Source: Paracoccus sp. MC1862
GTDB lineage: Bacteria > Pseudomonadota > Alphaproteobacteria > Rhodobacterales > Rhodobacteraceae
Reading direction: 5' to 3'
Assembly: GCF_016617715.1 (NCBI RefSeq)
Contig: NZ_CP067225.1
Location: 2,858,001 to 2,922,000, forward strand
DNA length: 64,000 nucleotides
The notes below the pieces were generated by a model. That model was not told the DNA's origin. It ran no database searches and was given only the letters and a program-made list of their open reading frames with translations. The position numbers and the translations under genes are program-made. Below, one piece after another: positions 38,163 to 46,055 of the stretch. Every line of letters begins with the position of its first letter. Position 1 is the stretch's first letter.

Positions 38163-39629
38163 TCACTCGACCCACCGCACCTTTGTCAGGTCATTGGCGG
38201 GCGTGGGCGCGTTCTGCCACAGCCCCTCGATCCGCGCATCCGCGACGCCGGGCTTGGCCAACTGGAACAGGAAGGCGGCGGGGCTGTCCTCGGCCAGCAT
38301 CTCCTGCGCCTGTTTCAGCAGGGCGCTGCGCTCGGCCGGATCGGTCGAGGCGGTGAAGCGGCCGATCACGTCGCGGTAGGTCGGGTTGTCATAGCCGATG
38401 TAATAACCCTCGCGGGCGTAGATATCGATGTCCATGGGCTCGACATGGCTGATGATGGTCAAGTCGAAATCGGCCCCGCGGAAGACCGTTTCCAGCCACT
38501 GCGCCCATTCCATGTTGGTGATCCGCGTCTCGATCCCGACCGCGCGCAACTGCGCGGCCACGATCTCTCCGCCGCGCCGGGCATAGGGCGGGGGCGGCAA
38601 GGCCAGCCGCAGGGTCAGGCCGGATACCCCCGCCTCGGCCAGCAGGGTGCGGGCGCGGTCCGGGTCATGGGGCGAGCGGTCCAGAAGGTCAACGTAATCC
38701 GGGTGATGCGGCGCGAAATGGCTGCTAATGGGGGTGCCATGGCCAAACATCGCCCCGTCGATGATCGCCTGCCGGTCCACGGCCAGCGCGATGGCCTTGC
38801 GGACGCGCGGATCGTCCAGCGGCGCATGGCGGTTGTTCATGGACAGGATCGTCTCGCCCTCGGTCGTGCCCACGATCACCTTGAAGCGCGGGTCGGCCGC
38901 AAGCTGGGGCAGGGTTTCCGGGGCGGGATAGATCGGGAATGCGTCCACGTCGCCCGCCATCATTGCCGCAAAGGCCGCCGTCGGGTCCGGGATGAAGCGG
39001 AAGGTGGCCGAGCGCAGCGCGGGCTTGTCGCCCCAGTAGCCGTCGAAGGCTTCCAGCGTGATGTGGTCGCCCTGGGTCCATTCGCCCAGGCGGAACGGCC
39101 CGGTGCCGACCGGCGCGGTCGCAGCCTGCGCGGCCGAGGCGGGGTCCAGGATCACCGCATCGCCCCAGGCCATCTTCCACGGGAAGCTGCCGTCCGGCCC
39201 GTCCAGCGTCACCCGGACCAGATCCGGCTCCACGGCCTCGACCCCGGTGATCCCGGCGAAGAGCTGCTTCTGGGCGTTGGTCGAATCCTCGGCCCGCGCG
39301 CGGTCCAGCGAGAAGACCACGTCCGAGGCGTCGAACGTCGCGCCGTCGTGGAAGGTGACGCCCTGCCGCAGCCTGAACTCGTAGACAGCGCCGTTGTCCT
39401 TTGCCTGCCACTCCAAGGCGAGGCCGGGGACGATCGTTCCGTCTGGTGCGAAGCGGGTCAGCCCCTCGAAGAGGTTGGCATAGACCACCTCGTCGATGGC
39501 GGCGGCAGCGTTGGCAGTGGGGTCCAGCCCCGGCGGCTCCAACACCATGCCCAGCCGGATCGTGTCGGTGGCCGCCAGCGCCGGTGTGGCGATCAGCGCG
39601 ATAACGGCGGGCAGCAGGCGGTCGAGCAT
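38163..39629 (-). CDS. Peptide-type ABC solute-binding protein
   Basis: 488 aa family-5 extracellular solute-binding protein. A signal peptide ends near ALA at 17-19. The core motifs IRLGMVLEPPGLDP, DEVVYANLFEGLTRF and YEFRLRQGVTFHDGATF are present. It would feed peptides or related solutes to an OppBC/DppBC-type transporter. No permease adjoins it; the permeases at 30555-32320 on the same strand are the natural partner, separated by about 6 kb of unrelated genes. Confidence 0.93.
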   Translation of the reverse strand: MLDRLLPAVIALIATPALAATDTIRLGMVLEPPGLDPTANAAAAIDEVVYANLFEGLTRFAPDGTIVPGLALEWQAKDNGAVYEFRLRQGVTFHDGATFDASDVVFSLDRARAEDSTNAQKQLFAGITGVEAVEPDLVRVTLDGPDGSFPWKMAWGDAVILDPASAAQAATAPVGTGPFRLGEWTQGDHITLEAFDGYWGDKPALRSATFRFIPDPTAAFAAMMAGDVDAFPIYPAPETLPQLAADPRFKVIVGTTEGETILSMNNRHAPLDDPRVRKAIALAVDRQAIIDGAMFGHGTPISSHFAPHHPDYVDLLDRSPHDPDRARTLLAEAGVSGLTLRLALPPPPYARRGGEIVAAQLRAVGIETRITNMEWAQWLETVFRGADFDLTIISHVEPMDIDIYAREGYYIGYDNPTYRDVIGRFTASTDPAERSALLKQAQEMLAEDSPAAFLFQLAKPGVADARIEGLWQNAPTPANDLTKVRWVE

Positions 39630-39686
39630 GGGCGTTCCCCTGTGACGAAGCGTGGCGCGGACACTACGAGGCTTGCCGCCACGCGA

Positions 39687-40391
39687 TCAAGCGCGCTGTC
39701 GGGTTTTCGGGGGGAAGGCCTGCTGCAATGGCCCTGCCAGCAGCAGCCACAGCGAGCTGATGACTAGCCCCCACAGCGCCCAGCTTTGCGGGTGGAAGTC
39801 CACCGCGATGGCCCAAAGCGCGCAGGCGACCCAGGCCGCCATCATCGGCAGCGACACCGCGCGCCAGCGCGCCGTGCGGACGGGGTGGATGAACTTGACC
39901 GGCAGGAACATCGCCACGGTCAGGGGGATCACCAGCGCCAGGATCACCCAGTAGGACGGCTTCAGCGCAAACAGTACCAGCACCAGCATGTTCCAGCAGG
40001 CCGGAAAGCCCGCAAAGCTGTTGTCCTTTGTCTTCATCCGCGTATCGGCCATGTACAGAAGCGAGCCGTAAACGATGGCAATGGTGCAGACCCACCCGGT
40101 CCAGCCCGGCAGCAGCCCCGACTGGAACAGCGCAAAGGCCGGGATGAAGATCCAGGTGATGTAGTCGATCATCAGGTCCATCACCACGCCGTCATAGCTG
40201 GGCCAGTTTTCCTTGACCCGATAGCGGCGCGCCAGCGGCCCGTCGATCCCGTCCACGACCATGGCGACGATCAGCCAGACGAACATGGTGGACCAGTCCC
40301 CGTCCACCGCGGCCAGCAGTGCCAGCACCGCCCAGATGACGCCCGTGGCGGTGAAGAGATGGACCCCGAGGGCCTTGAGACGCAGGTTCAT
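39687..40391 (-). CDS. pcs: Phosphatidylcholine synthase
   Basis: 234 aa membrane enzyme that joins choline to CDP-diacylglycerol to give phosphatidylcholine. The CDP-alcohol phosphotransferase signature is VDGIDGPLAR ... YDGVVMDLMID; the spacing of 12 residues between AR and G is the form seen in Pcs. About eight hydrophobic segments. The ATG at 40391 is preferred; an in-frame ATG at 40421 would add ten residues. It follows the Lrp gene by 39 bases. Confidence 0.92.
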   Translation of the reverse strand: MNLRLKALGVHLFTATGVIWAVLALLAAVDGDWSTMFVWLIVAMVVDGIDGPLARRYRVKENWPSYDGVVMDLMIDYITWIFIPAFALFQSGLLPGWTGWVCTIAIVYGSLLYMADTRMKTKDNSFAGFPACWNMLVLVLFALKPSYWVILALVIPLTVAMFLPVKFIHPVRTARWRAVSLPMMAAWVACALWAIAVDFHPQSWALWGLVISSLWLLLAGPLQQAFPPKTRQRA

Positions 40392-40430
40392 GCGGCTTTC
40401 TCGCACCCCGGCCGCGGTCATGCAATCGGA

Positions 40431-40919
40431 TCAGACAGGGGGAATGGGCAGGGCCGAGGTCGCCTTCATCTCCTCCATCGACAAAAGCGCGGTGACGTTC
40501 TGGATGCGGACCTCGGAAATCAGCGACTGGTAGAAGCGGTCGTAGGCCCGCGCGTTCCTGACCACGACCTTCAGGATATAGTCGATGTCGCCCGCCAGCC
40601 GGTGCGCCTCGATCACCTCGGGGCGGGCGCGGACGGCAGCCATGAAGCGGGCGGCCCAGTCGGCGTCATGCTCGGTCGTGCGGATCAGGACGAAGAAGCA
40701 GGCCTCCAGTCCCAGCGCCTCGGCATCCAGCAGCGCGACCTGCGCGCGGATCACGCCCTGTTCCCGCATCCGCCGGATGCGGTTCCAGACGGGGGTGCGC
40801 GAGGCGCCGACGCGGGTGGCGATCTCCTCCAGCGGCAGGCTCGCGTCCTGCTGCAGCAGGGACAGTATCTTGCGGTCCAGTTCATCCAGCCGGACCGGAG
40901 TCTGCGTTTGTACGGTCAT
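40431..40919 (-). CDS. Lrp/AsnC-family regulator
   Basis: 162 aa with an N-terminal helix-turn-helix (LDELDRKILSLLQQDASLPLEEIATRVGASRTPVWNRIRRM) and a RAM ligand-binding domain (about residues 75-150). It is divergent from the sulfite reduction operon and 120 bases away, so it may control that operon, perhaps with cysteine or another sulfur amino acid as ligand. That link is inferred from position only. The pcs gene downstream may share its transcript. Confidence 0.93.
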   Translation of the reverse strand: MTVQTQTPVRLDELDRKILSLLQQDASLPLEEIATRVGASRTPVWNRIRRMREQGVIRAQVALLDAEALGLEACFFVLIRTTEHDADWAARFMAAVRARPEVIEAHRLAGDIDYILKVVVRNARAYDRFYQSLISEVRIQNVTALLSMEEMKATSALPIPPV

Positions 40920-41039
40920 CAGGACGATCTTCCCAGTTGTTCCACCGTTCGGCAGTGAGACTGTCCTTATTTCCCCTGCGCTCTGGCTTTTAGCAATATC
41001 TTTTTCCTATTTTAAAGGCTGCATTACAAGGCGTCTCTC
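40920..41039. promoter_or_regulatory. Divergent promoter region lrp / sulfite operon
   Basis: 120 bases, AT-rich near 40985-41020 (TTTTAGCAATATCTTTTTCCTATTTT), which is unusual in this GC-rich DNA and typical of Lrp-type sites. It must hold promoters for both directions. No exact operator can be named. Confidence 0.5.
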
Positions 41040-41366
41040 ATGTCCAAGACCTTCGTCCCCTCGTCCGGCACGCCCGCCGTGCTGACCGCCAACAACCTGC
41101 TGGACGGGCTGTCCGTCTGGATGTCGGCGCAAGGATGGACCACGGACCCGAAGGCCGCCAGGCTTTACGAGGACGCCGCCACCGCCGAAACCGCGCTGCT
41201 GGCCGCTCAGGCCCAGCCCGATGTCGTGGTCGGCCCCTACCTGGTCGAATCGGGCCGCGATGAGGCCGGCCTGCCGATCCCTGTCCATTTCCGCGAGGCC
41301 TTCCGCCAGAAAGGCCCCTCGGTCGAGACCAACGCCACTTTTACCTCCGAGGCTGCCCATGCTTGA
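41040..41366 (+). CDS. DUF2849 protein, sulfite operon
   Basis: 108 aa small soluble protein of the DUF2849 family (VLTANNLLDGLSVWMS ... VVVGPYLVESG ... FREAFRQKGP). The family is found next to sulfite reductase in many alphaproteobacteria, but has no proven function; a role in assembling or regulating sulfite reductase is likely. The stop overlaps the cysI start by 8 bases (ATGCTTGA). Confidence 0.9.
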   Translation: MSKTFVPSSGTPAVLTANNLLDGLSVWMSAQGWTTDPKAARLYEDAATAETALLAAQAQPDVVVGPYLVESGRDEAGLPIPVHFREAFRQKGPSVETNATFTSEAAHA

Positions 41367-43023
41367 CGCCATCAACGACGACGGCCGCGCCTATCTGCAG
41401 CACCGCGCCCAGCAGTTCCGCGCGCAGGTCGCGCGGCGGCTGGACGGCAGCCTGACCGAGGACGAGTTCCGCCCCCTGCGTCTGATGAACGGCGTCTATC
41501 TGCAGCTTCACGCCTACATGCTGCGGGTCGCGATCCCCTACGGCACGATCAGCCCGAACCAGATCCGCGGACTGGCCGACATCGCCGACCGCTGGGACCG
41601 CGGCTACGGCCATTTCACCACGCGGCAGAACATCCAGTTCAACTGGGCCAAGCTGGTGGACATCCCCGACATGCTGGACGCGCTGGCCGACGTGGGGCTG
41701 CACGCCATCCAGACCTCGGGCAACACCGTCCGCAACGTGACGACCGACGCCTTCGCCGGCGCCGCCGCCGACGAGATCGAGGACCCGCGCCCCTGGGCCG
41801 AGCTTCTGCGCTTCTGGTCCACCGACCATGCCGAGTTCCAGTTCCTGCCGCGCAAGTTCAAGATCGCCATTTCGGGCGGCAAGCGCGACCGCGCGGTAAT
41901 CGCCGCCCATGACATCGGGTTGCGCCTGCGCCGCCAGGACGGGAAACTCGGCTTCCAGGTCTGGATCGGCGGCGGCCTTGGCCGCACCCCCATGATCGGC
42001 AAGGTCGTGCGCGAGTTCCTGCCCGCCGAGGACCTGCTTCCCTATGTCGAGGGCATCCTCGCCGCCTACAACCTCAGCGGCCGGCGCGACAACAAGTACA
42101 AGGCGCGCCTGAAGATCACCGTGGCCGAGCGCGGACTCGACGTGCTGCGCGAGGAGATCGAGGAAGAGTTCCAGCGCCGCCGCGCCGTCTTCCAGGGTCA
42201 TGACGAGGCCCTGCTGGCCCGCCTGCGCGACCGCTTCGCCGCGCCCGTCTTCCGCGAGGTGGACGACAGCGCCTATGAGGCTGCGCTTGCCGCGAACGGG
42301 GCCTTCCGCTCCTGGATCGACACCAACCTGTCGGAACATCGCACCCCCGGCTATGCCAGCGTGACCGTGACGCTGAAGGCGCCGGGCGCGATTCCGGGCG
42401 ACTGCACGTCCTCGCAGATGCGCCTGATCGCGGAACTGGCCGAGCGTCATGCCCATGGCGACATCCGCATCGCGCATGACCAGAACATCGTCCTGCCGCA
42501 TGTGCCGAAGTCCGAACTGCCCGCGCTTTACGACAGCTTGCGCGATGCCGGGCTGGCGACGGCCAACGCGGGGCACATCACCGACATCATCTCCTGCCCC
42601 GGTATGGACTTCTGCACGCTGGCGACCGCGCGCTCGGTCCCGATCGCGCAGGAACTGGCGGAATACGTCCGCGCCCGCGACCTCGACGACGAGATCGGCA
42701 AGTTCGACGTCCGCATCTCGGGCTGCATCAACGCCTGCGGCCATCACCACCTGGGGCACGTGGGCATCCTCGGGCTGGATCGGGCAGGGGTCGAGAACTA
42801 CCAGATCACCCTTGGCGGCGACGGCTACGAGATGCCGGCCATCGGCGAGCGCGCCGGCGCAGGCTTCCCCTACGACCAGGTCGTGCCCGCCATCGGCCGG
42901 CTGATCGACGCCTACCTCGAGGTTCGGGAATCGCCCGAAGAACGCTTCATCGACGCCCTGCGGCGGCTGGGGCCTGCGCCCTTCAAGGCGGCGCTTTACC
43001 CGGTTGAGGCAAGCAATGCTTGA
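41359..43023 (+). CDS. cysI: Sulfite reductase haemoprotein subunit
   Basis: 554 aa siroheme/4Fe-4S enzyme that reduces sulfite to sulfide with six electrons (nitrite/sulfite reductase family). Two ferredoxin-like halves are seen; the cluster cysteines are CPGMDFC and CINAC, and the siroheme-binding arginines lie in the FTTRQNIQF motif. The electron donor is probably ferredoxin, through the reductase encoded at the end of the operon. A siroheme synthase gene is not present next to it. Confidence 0.95.
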   Translation: MLDAINDDGRAYLQHRAQQFRAQVARRLDGSLTEDEFRPLRLMNGVYLQLHAYMLRVAIPYGTISPNQIRGLADIADRWDRGYGHFTTRQNIQFNWAKLVDIPDMLDALADVGLHAIQTSGNTVRNVTTDAFAGAAADEIEDPRPWAELLRFWSTDHAEFQFLPRKFKIAISGGKRDRAVIAAHDIGLRLRRQDGKLGFQVWIGGGLGRTPMIGKVVREFLPAEDLLPYVEGILAAYNLSGRRDNKYKARLKITVAERGLDVLREEIEEEFQRRRAVFQGHDEALLARLRDRFAAPVFREVDDSAYEAALAANGAFRSWIDTNLSEHRTPGYASVTVTLKAPGAIPGDCTSSQMRLIAELAERHAHGDIRIAHDQNIVLPHVPKSELPALYDSLRDAGLATANAGHITDIISCPGMDFCTLATARSVPIAQELAEYVRARDLDDEIGKFDVRISGCINACGHHHLGHVGILGLDRAGVENYQITLGGDGYEMPAIGERAGAGFPYDQVVPAIGRLIDAYLEVRESPEERFIDALRRLGPAPFKAALYPVEASNA

Positions 43024-44260
43024 CGCCAACCTCGACAGCCGCGCCGCCACGCTGAACGCGCGCTACCGCAACCACGCGGCGGTGCAGGTGCTGCGCCATG
43101 CGCTCTCGGACCCCGACCTTGGCCGGGTGGCGCTGGTGTCCTCCTTCGGGGCAGAATCGGTCGTGCTGCTGCACATGCTGTCGGTCGCCGCGCCCGACAC
43201 GCCGGTGCTGTTCATCGACACCGAGATGCTGTTCCCCGAGACGCTGGACTACCAGCGCGAGATCGCTGCGCGCCTGCCCCTGACCGATATCCGCGTGATC
43301 CGCGCGGCGCAGGACGAGATCGCGGCGGTCGATCCCGACAACACCCTGCACCAGCGAGACACGGATTCTTGCTGCAATGTCCGCAAGGTGGTGCCGCTGG
43401 AACGGGCGCTGTCGCAGTTCGACGCCTGGATCACCGGCCGCAAGCGCTTTCAGGGCGGCGAGCGGAAGGAACTGGACTTCTTCGAGCCCGAGCCTCCGCT
43501 GCGGCTGCGGGTGAATCCTCTGGCGCACTGGCGGCCGCAGGACGTCGCAGACTACATGGACGAGAACGCGCTGCCCCGGCATCCGCTGGTGGCGCGGGGC
43601 TATCCCTCGATTGGCTGCGCCCCCTGCACCTCGCCGGTGAAGGAAGGCGAGGACCCCCGCTCGGGCCGCTGGCGCGGCTCGGCCAAGACCGAATGCGGCA
43701 TCCATTTCATCGGCGGCAAGATCGTGCGCGGCCCCGTCGCGCCGGAACCCGAGCCGGAGGTTGCGCGGGCTGCCCCCGCCGCCCATCTGCACGTAGTCAC
43801 GCCCGCCGAGGAAAGCTCCGCTGCCAGCAAGGATCAAGAGATGACGACCGCCGAGCAGACCCAAGCCTCCCCCACTGCCACGACCGAGGCAGACGCACCG
43901 GTGCTGGTCCGCGACGACGGCTTTCATCCGCTGGACGGCACGCCTGCCGTCAGCCTGCCGTCCGACACCGATCCCGACACGCTGGCGGATCACCTGAACG
44001 CCGCGATGATCGCCGTCGAGTTCCCCGCGATGACCGACGGCCGGGGCTTCACGCTGGCGCGGCTGCTGCGCGAACTGGGCTACACGGGCCGCATCCGGGC
44101 GACCGGTAGCCTGATCGCCGACCAGTATGCGATGGCCCGCCGCGTCGGCATCGACGAGGTGCAGATTTCGGCTGCCCTCGCCAAACGGCAGCCGGCGGAG
44201 CAGTGGCTCGCCCGCGCCGACTGGCGCGAGTGGGACCACAGGTCGCGGCTGGCGGGCTAG
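43016..44260 (+). CDS. cysH: APS reductase CysH fused to DUF934
   Basis: 414 aa. Residues 1-240 form the assimilatory APS/PAPS reductase: SSFGAES nucleotide loop, catalytic ECGIH near the end, and the cysteine pairs (SCCNVRK and CAPC) that bind a 4Fe-4S cluster, so the substrate is probably APS. An Ala/Glu/Pro-rich linker of about 50 residues leads in frame to a complete DUF934 domain (residues ~290-410), usually a separate gene. Inside the linker an ATG at 43841 has AAGGA 9 bases upstream and would yield a 139-aa DUF934 protein of normal size. The start overlaps cysI by 8 bases. Confidence 0.9.
   Translation: MLDANLDSRAATLNARYRNHAAVQVLRHALSDPDLGRVALVSSFGAESVVLLHMLSVAAPDTPVLFIDTEMLFPETLDYQREIAARLPLTDIRVIRAAQDEIAAVDPDNTLHQRDTDSCCNVRKVVPLERALSQFDAWITGRKRFQGGERKELDFFEPEPPLRLRVNPLAHWRPQDVADYMDENALPRHPLVARGYPSIGCAPCTSPVKEGEDPRSGRWRGSAKTECGIHFIGGKIVRGPVAPEPEPEVARAAPAAHLHVVTPAEESSAASKDQEMTTAEQTQASPTATTEADAPVLVRDDGFHPLDGTPAVSLPSDTDPDTLADHLNAAMIAVEFPAMTDGRGFTLARLLRELGYTGRIRATGSLIADQYAMARRVGIDEVQISAALAKRQPAEQWLARADWREWDHRSRLAG
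43828..43843 (+). promoter_or_regulatory. Internal ribosome-binding site and start (DUF934)
   Basis: Within the linker of the cysH fusion, AAGGA (43829-43833) is followed after 7 bases by ATG (43841-43843), in the frame of the fusion. It can initiate a free DUF934 protein running to 44260. Use of this site in vivo is inferred. Confidence 0.5.
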
Positions 44261-44302
44261 TCCCCGACCGCCTTACACCCTATCTGATTACGGACATCCG
44301 AA

Positions 44303-45157
44303 ATGACCCTGGATATTCCCTTGGCCGACGAGCCCCACGCGACGCAGACCAGATCGACCGCCACCCTCATGCCGGACGCGCAGACCGTCACGGCGGTCAG
44401 GCACTGGACGGACTGGCTGTTCTCATTCCGCGTGACGCGGCCCGCGTCCCTGCGCTTCCGCTCGGGCGAGTTCGTGATGATCGGCCTGCCCGGCGACAAC
44501 GGCAAGCCGATCCTGCGCGCCTATTCCATCGCCTCGCCCAACTGGGACGAGGAGCTTGAGTTCTATTCGATCAAGGTGCCCGAAGGCCCGCTGACCTCGC
44601 GCCTGCAGCACATCAAGCCGGGCGACCAGATCATCCTGCGGCCGAAACCCGTGGGCACGCTGGTCCTTGACGCGCTGCTGCCCGGCAAGCGGCTGTGGTT
44701 CCTGGCGACCGGCACCGGCATCGCCCCTTTCGCCTCGCTGATGCGCGACCCGGAAACCTTCGAGCGCTACGAGCAGGTCGTGATGATGCACACCTGCCGC
44801 ACCGCGGATGAACTGGAATACGGCCGCGAACTGGTCGAGAACCTGCGCAACGACGAGCTGCTGACCGAGCTTTACGGCACCAGCTTTGCCGACCGGCTGC
44901 TGTATTATCCGACCACCACGCGCGAGGATTACCCGCACATGGGCCGGATCACCGACAACCTGACCAGCGGCAAGGTCTTTGCTGACCTCGGGCTGCCGGC
45001 GATGAACCCGACCGAGGATCGGGCGATGGTCTGCGGCAGCCTCGCCTTCAACGTGGACGTCAAGGCGGTGCTGGAGGGCTTCGGCCTGCACGAAGGCGCC
45101 AACAGCGAGCCGCGCGAGTTCGTCGTGGAAAAGGCCTTCGTGGGCGAGGGCGTCTGA
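44303..45157 (+). CDS. fpr: Ferredoxin/flavodoxin-NADP reductase
   Basis: 284 aa FAD enzyme that exchanges electrons between NADPH and ferredoxin. FAD-binding RAYSIAS and NADP-binding GTGIAPFASL motifs are visible, and the C-terminus (FVVEKAFVGEGV) ends as in bacterial Fpr. It is 42 bases after the cysH fusion and likely provides electrons for sulfite reduction. The first 30 residues form a variable extension; a later start at Met23 (LMPDAQ) is possible. Confidence 0.93.
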   Translation: MTLDIPLADEPHATQTRSTATLMPDAQTVTAVRHWTDWLFSFRVTRPASLRFRSGEFVMIGLPGDNGKPILRAYSIASPNWDEELEFYSIKVPEGPLTSRLQHIKPGDQIILRPKPVGTLVLDALLPGKRLWFLATGTGIAPFASLMRDPETFERYEQVVMMHTCRTADELEYGRELVENLRNDELLTELYGTSFADRLLYYPTTTREDYPHMGRITDNLTSGKVFADLGLPAMNPTEDRAMVCGSLAFNVDVKAVLEGFGLHEGANSEPREFVVEKAFVGEGV

Positions 45158-45245
45158 TCTCGGCAACTTTTGTTGCAGGGGCAGAACCTTCGTTTCTTTC
45201 GGGGGTTCATCCGAGGCAGATTTTCGCGCCCTCGGAGGAGACCCC

Positions 45246-45923
45246 ATGAAGAAGCTGCTTCTGATCACCGCCTTCAGCCTCGCCAGCGTCGGCATGGCCG
45301 CGGCCCAGACCGCGACCCCGCCGACCGATGGCACGGTCGCCGCGACGCCTCCTGCCGGCGCGGCGACATCCACAATGACACCCGCTGCGACGGCCACAAC
45401 CACGGCCGCGGACGGGACTACCACCACCACCACGGCCACCGGGACGGCGGCTGCAGGGACTACGGAAGCCGCGGGTGCGGCCGCCGTCATGCCCGCCATC
45501 GCCCCGCAGGACTTCGTCAACAGCGCCGCCAGCGGCGGCATGTTCGAGGTCCAGTCGAGCGAACTGGCGCTGGAACGCAGCCAGACTCCCGCCGTTCAGG
45601 AGTTCGCCCGGATGATGATCGCCGATCACTCCGCCGCGAACGAGGAACTGAAGGCCGTTGCCGAAGGCAAGGGCCTGACGGTGCCCACCGAGATCGCCGG
45701 GCCTCCGGCCGAGCATATGTCCGCCGTGCAGGCGGCCGAGGGCGAGGCCTTCGATCAGACCTACATGCAGCACCAGGTGCAGGCGCATGAGGAAACGATC
45801 ATGATGTTCCAGGCCGAGGCCCAGAACGGCAGCGATCCCGACCTGCGCGCCTTTGCCGAAAAGACCCTGCCCACGCTGAACGCCCATCTTCAGCACGCCC
45901 AGGGCCTGGCCACGGGCAACTGA
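45246..45923 (+). CDS. DUF4142 secreted protein
   Basis: 225 aa. A signal peptide ends at AAA/Q near residue 20. A Thr/Ala-rich low-complexity stretch (residues 22-80) looks disordered. The DUF4142 domain follows (about 85-220), a ferritin-like four-helix bundle with QDFVNSAASGGMFEVQSSELAL and MMIADHSAANEEL. Its function is unknown; related proteins are often stress-linked envelope proteins. GGAGGAGA precedes the ATG. Confidence 0.9.
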   Translation: MKKLLLITAFSLASVGMAAAQTATPPTDGTVAATPPAGAATSTMTPAATATTTAADGTTTTTTATGTAAAGTTEAAGAAAVMPAIAPQDFVNSAASGGMFEVQSSELALERSQTPAVQEFARMMIADHSAANEELKAVAEGKGLTVPTEIAGPPAEHMSAVQAAEGEAFDQTYMQHQVQAHEETIMMFQAEAQNGSDPDLRAFAEKTLPTLNAHLQHAQGLATGN

Positions 45924-45942
45924 GATCGCCCGTCTTCGACCG

Positions 45943-45978
45943 GGGCGCCGCGACCGCAGGGTGGCGGCGCCCTTTCTC
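45943..45978 (+). terminator. Terminator after DUF4142 gene
   Basis: Perfect 9-bp stem GGGCGCCGC (45943-45951) and GCGGCGCCC (45964-45972), 12-base loop, then TTTCTC. It would separate this gene from topA. Confidence 0.65.
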
Positions 45979-46055
45979 ATGCGGCACGAAGCCCGCGTTG
46001 ACTCCGCGAGCCGCGGCCACCATGTTGCCGGGCCAAATCTGCCAAAGGTCGCCCC

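Noticed and set aside
43004..44260. Sequencing frameshift as cause of the CysH-DUF934 fusion
   Set aside because: Both domains and the linker are in one frame with a plausible composition, so no frameshift is needed. A lost stop codon cannot be excluded and is listed as a test.
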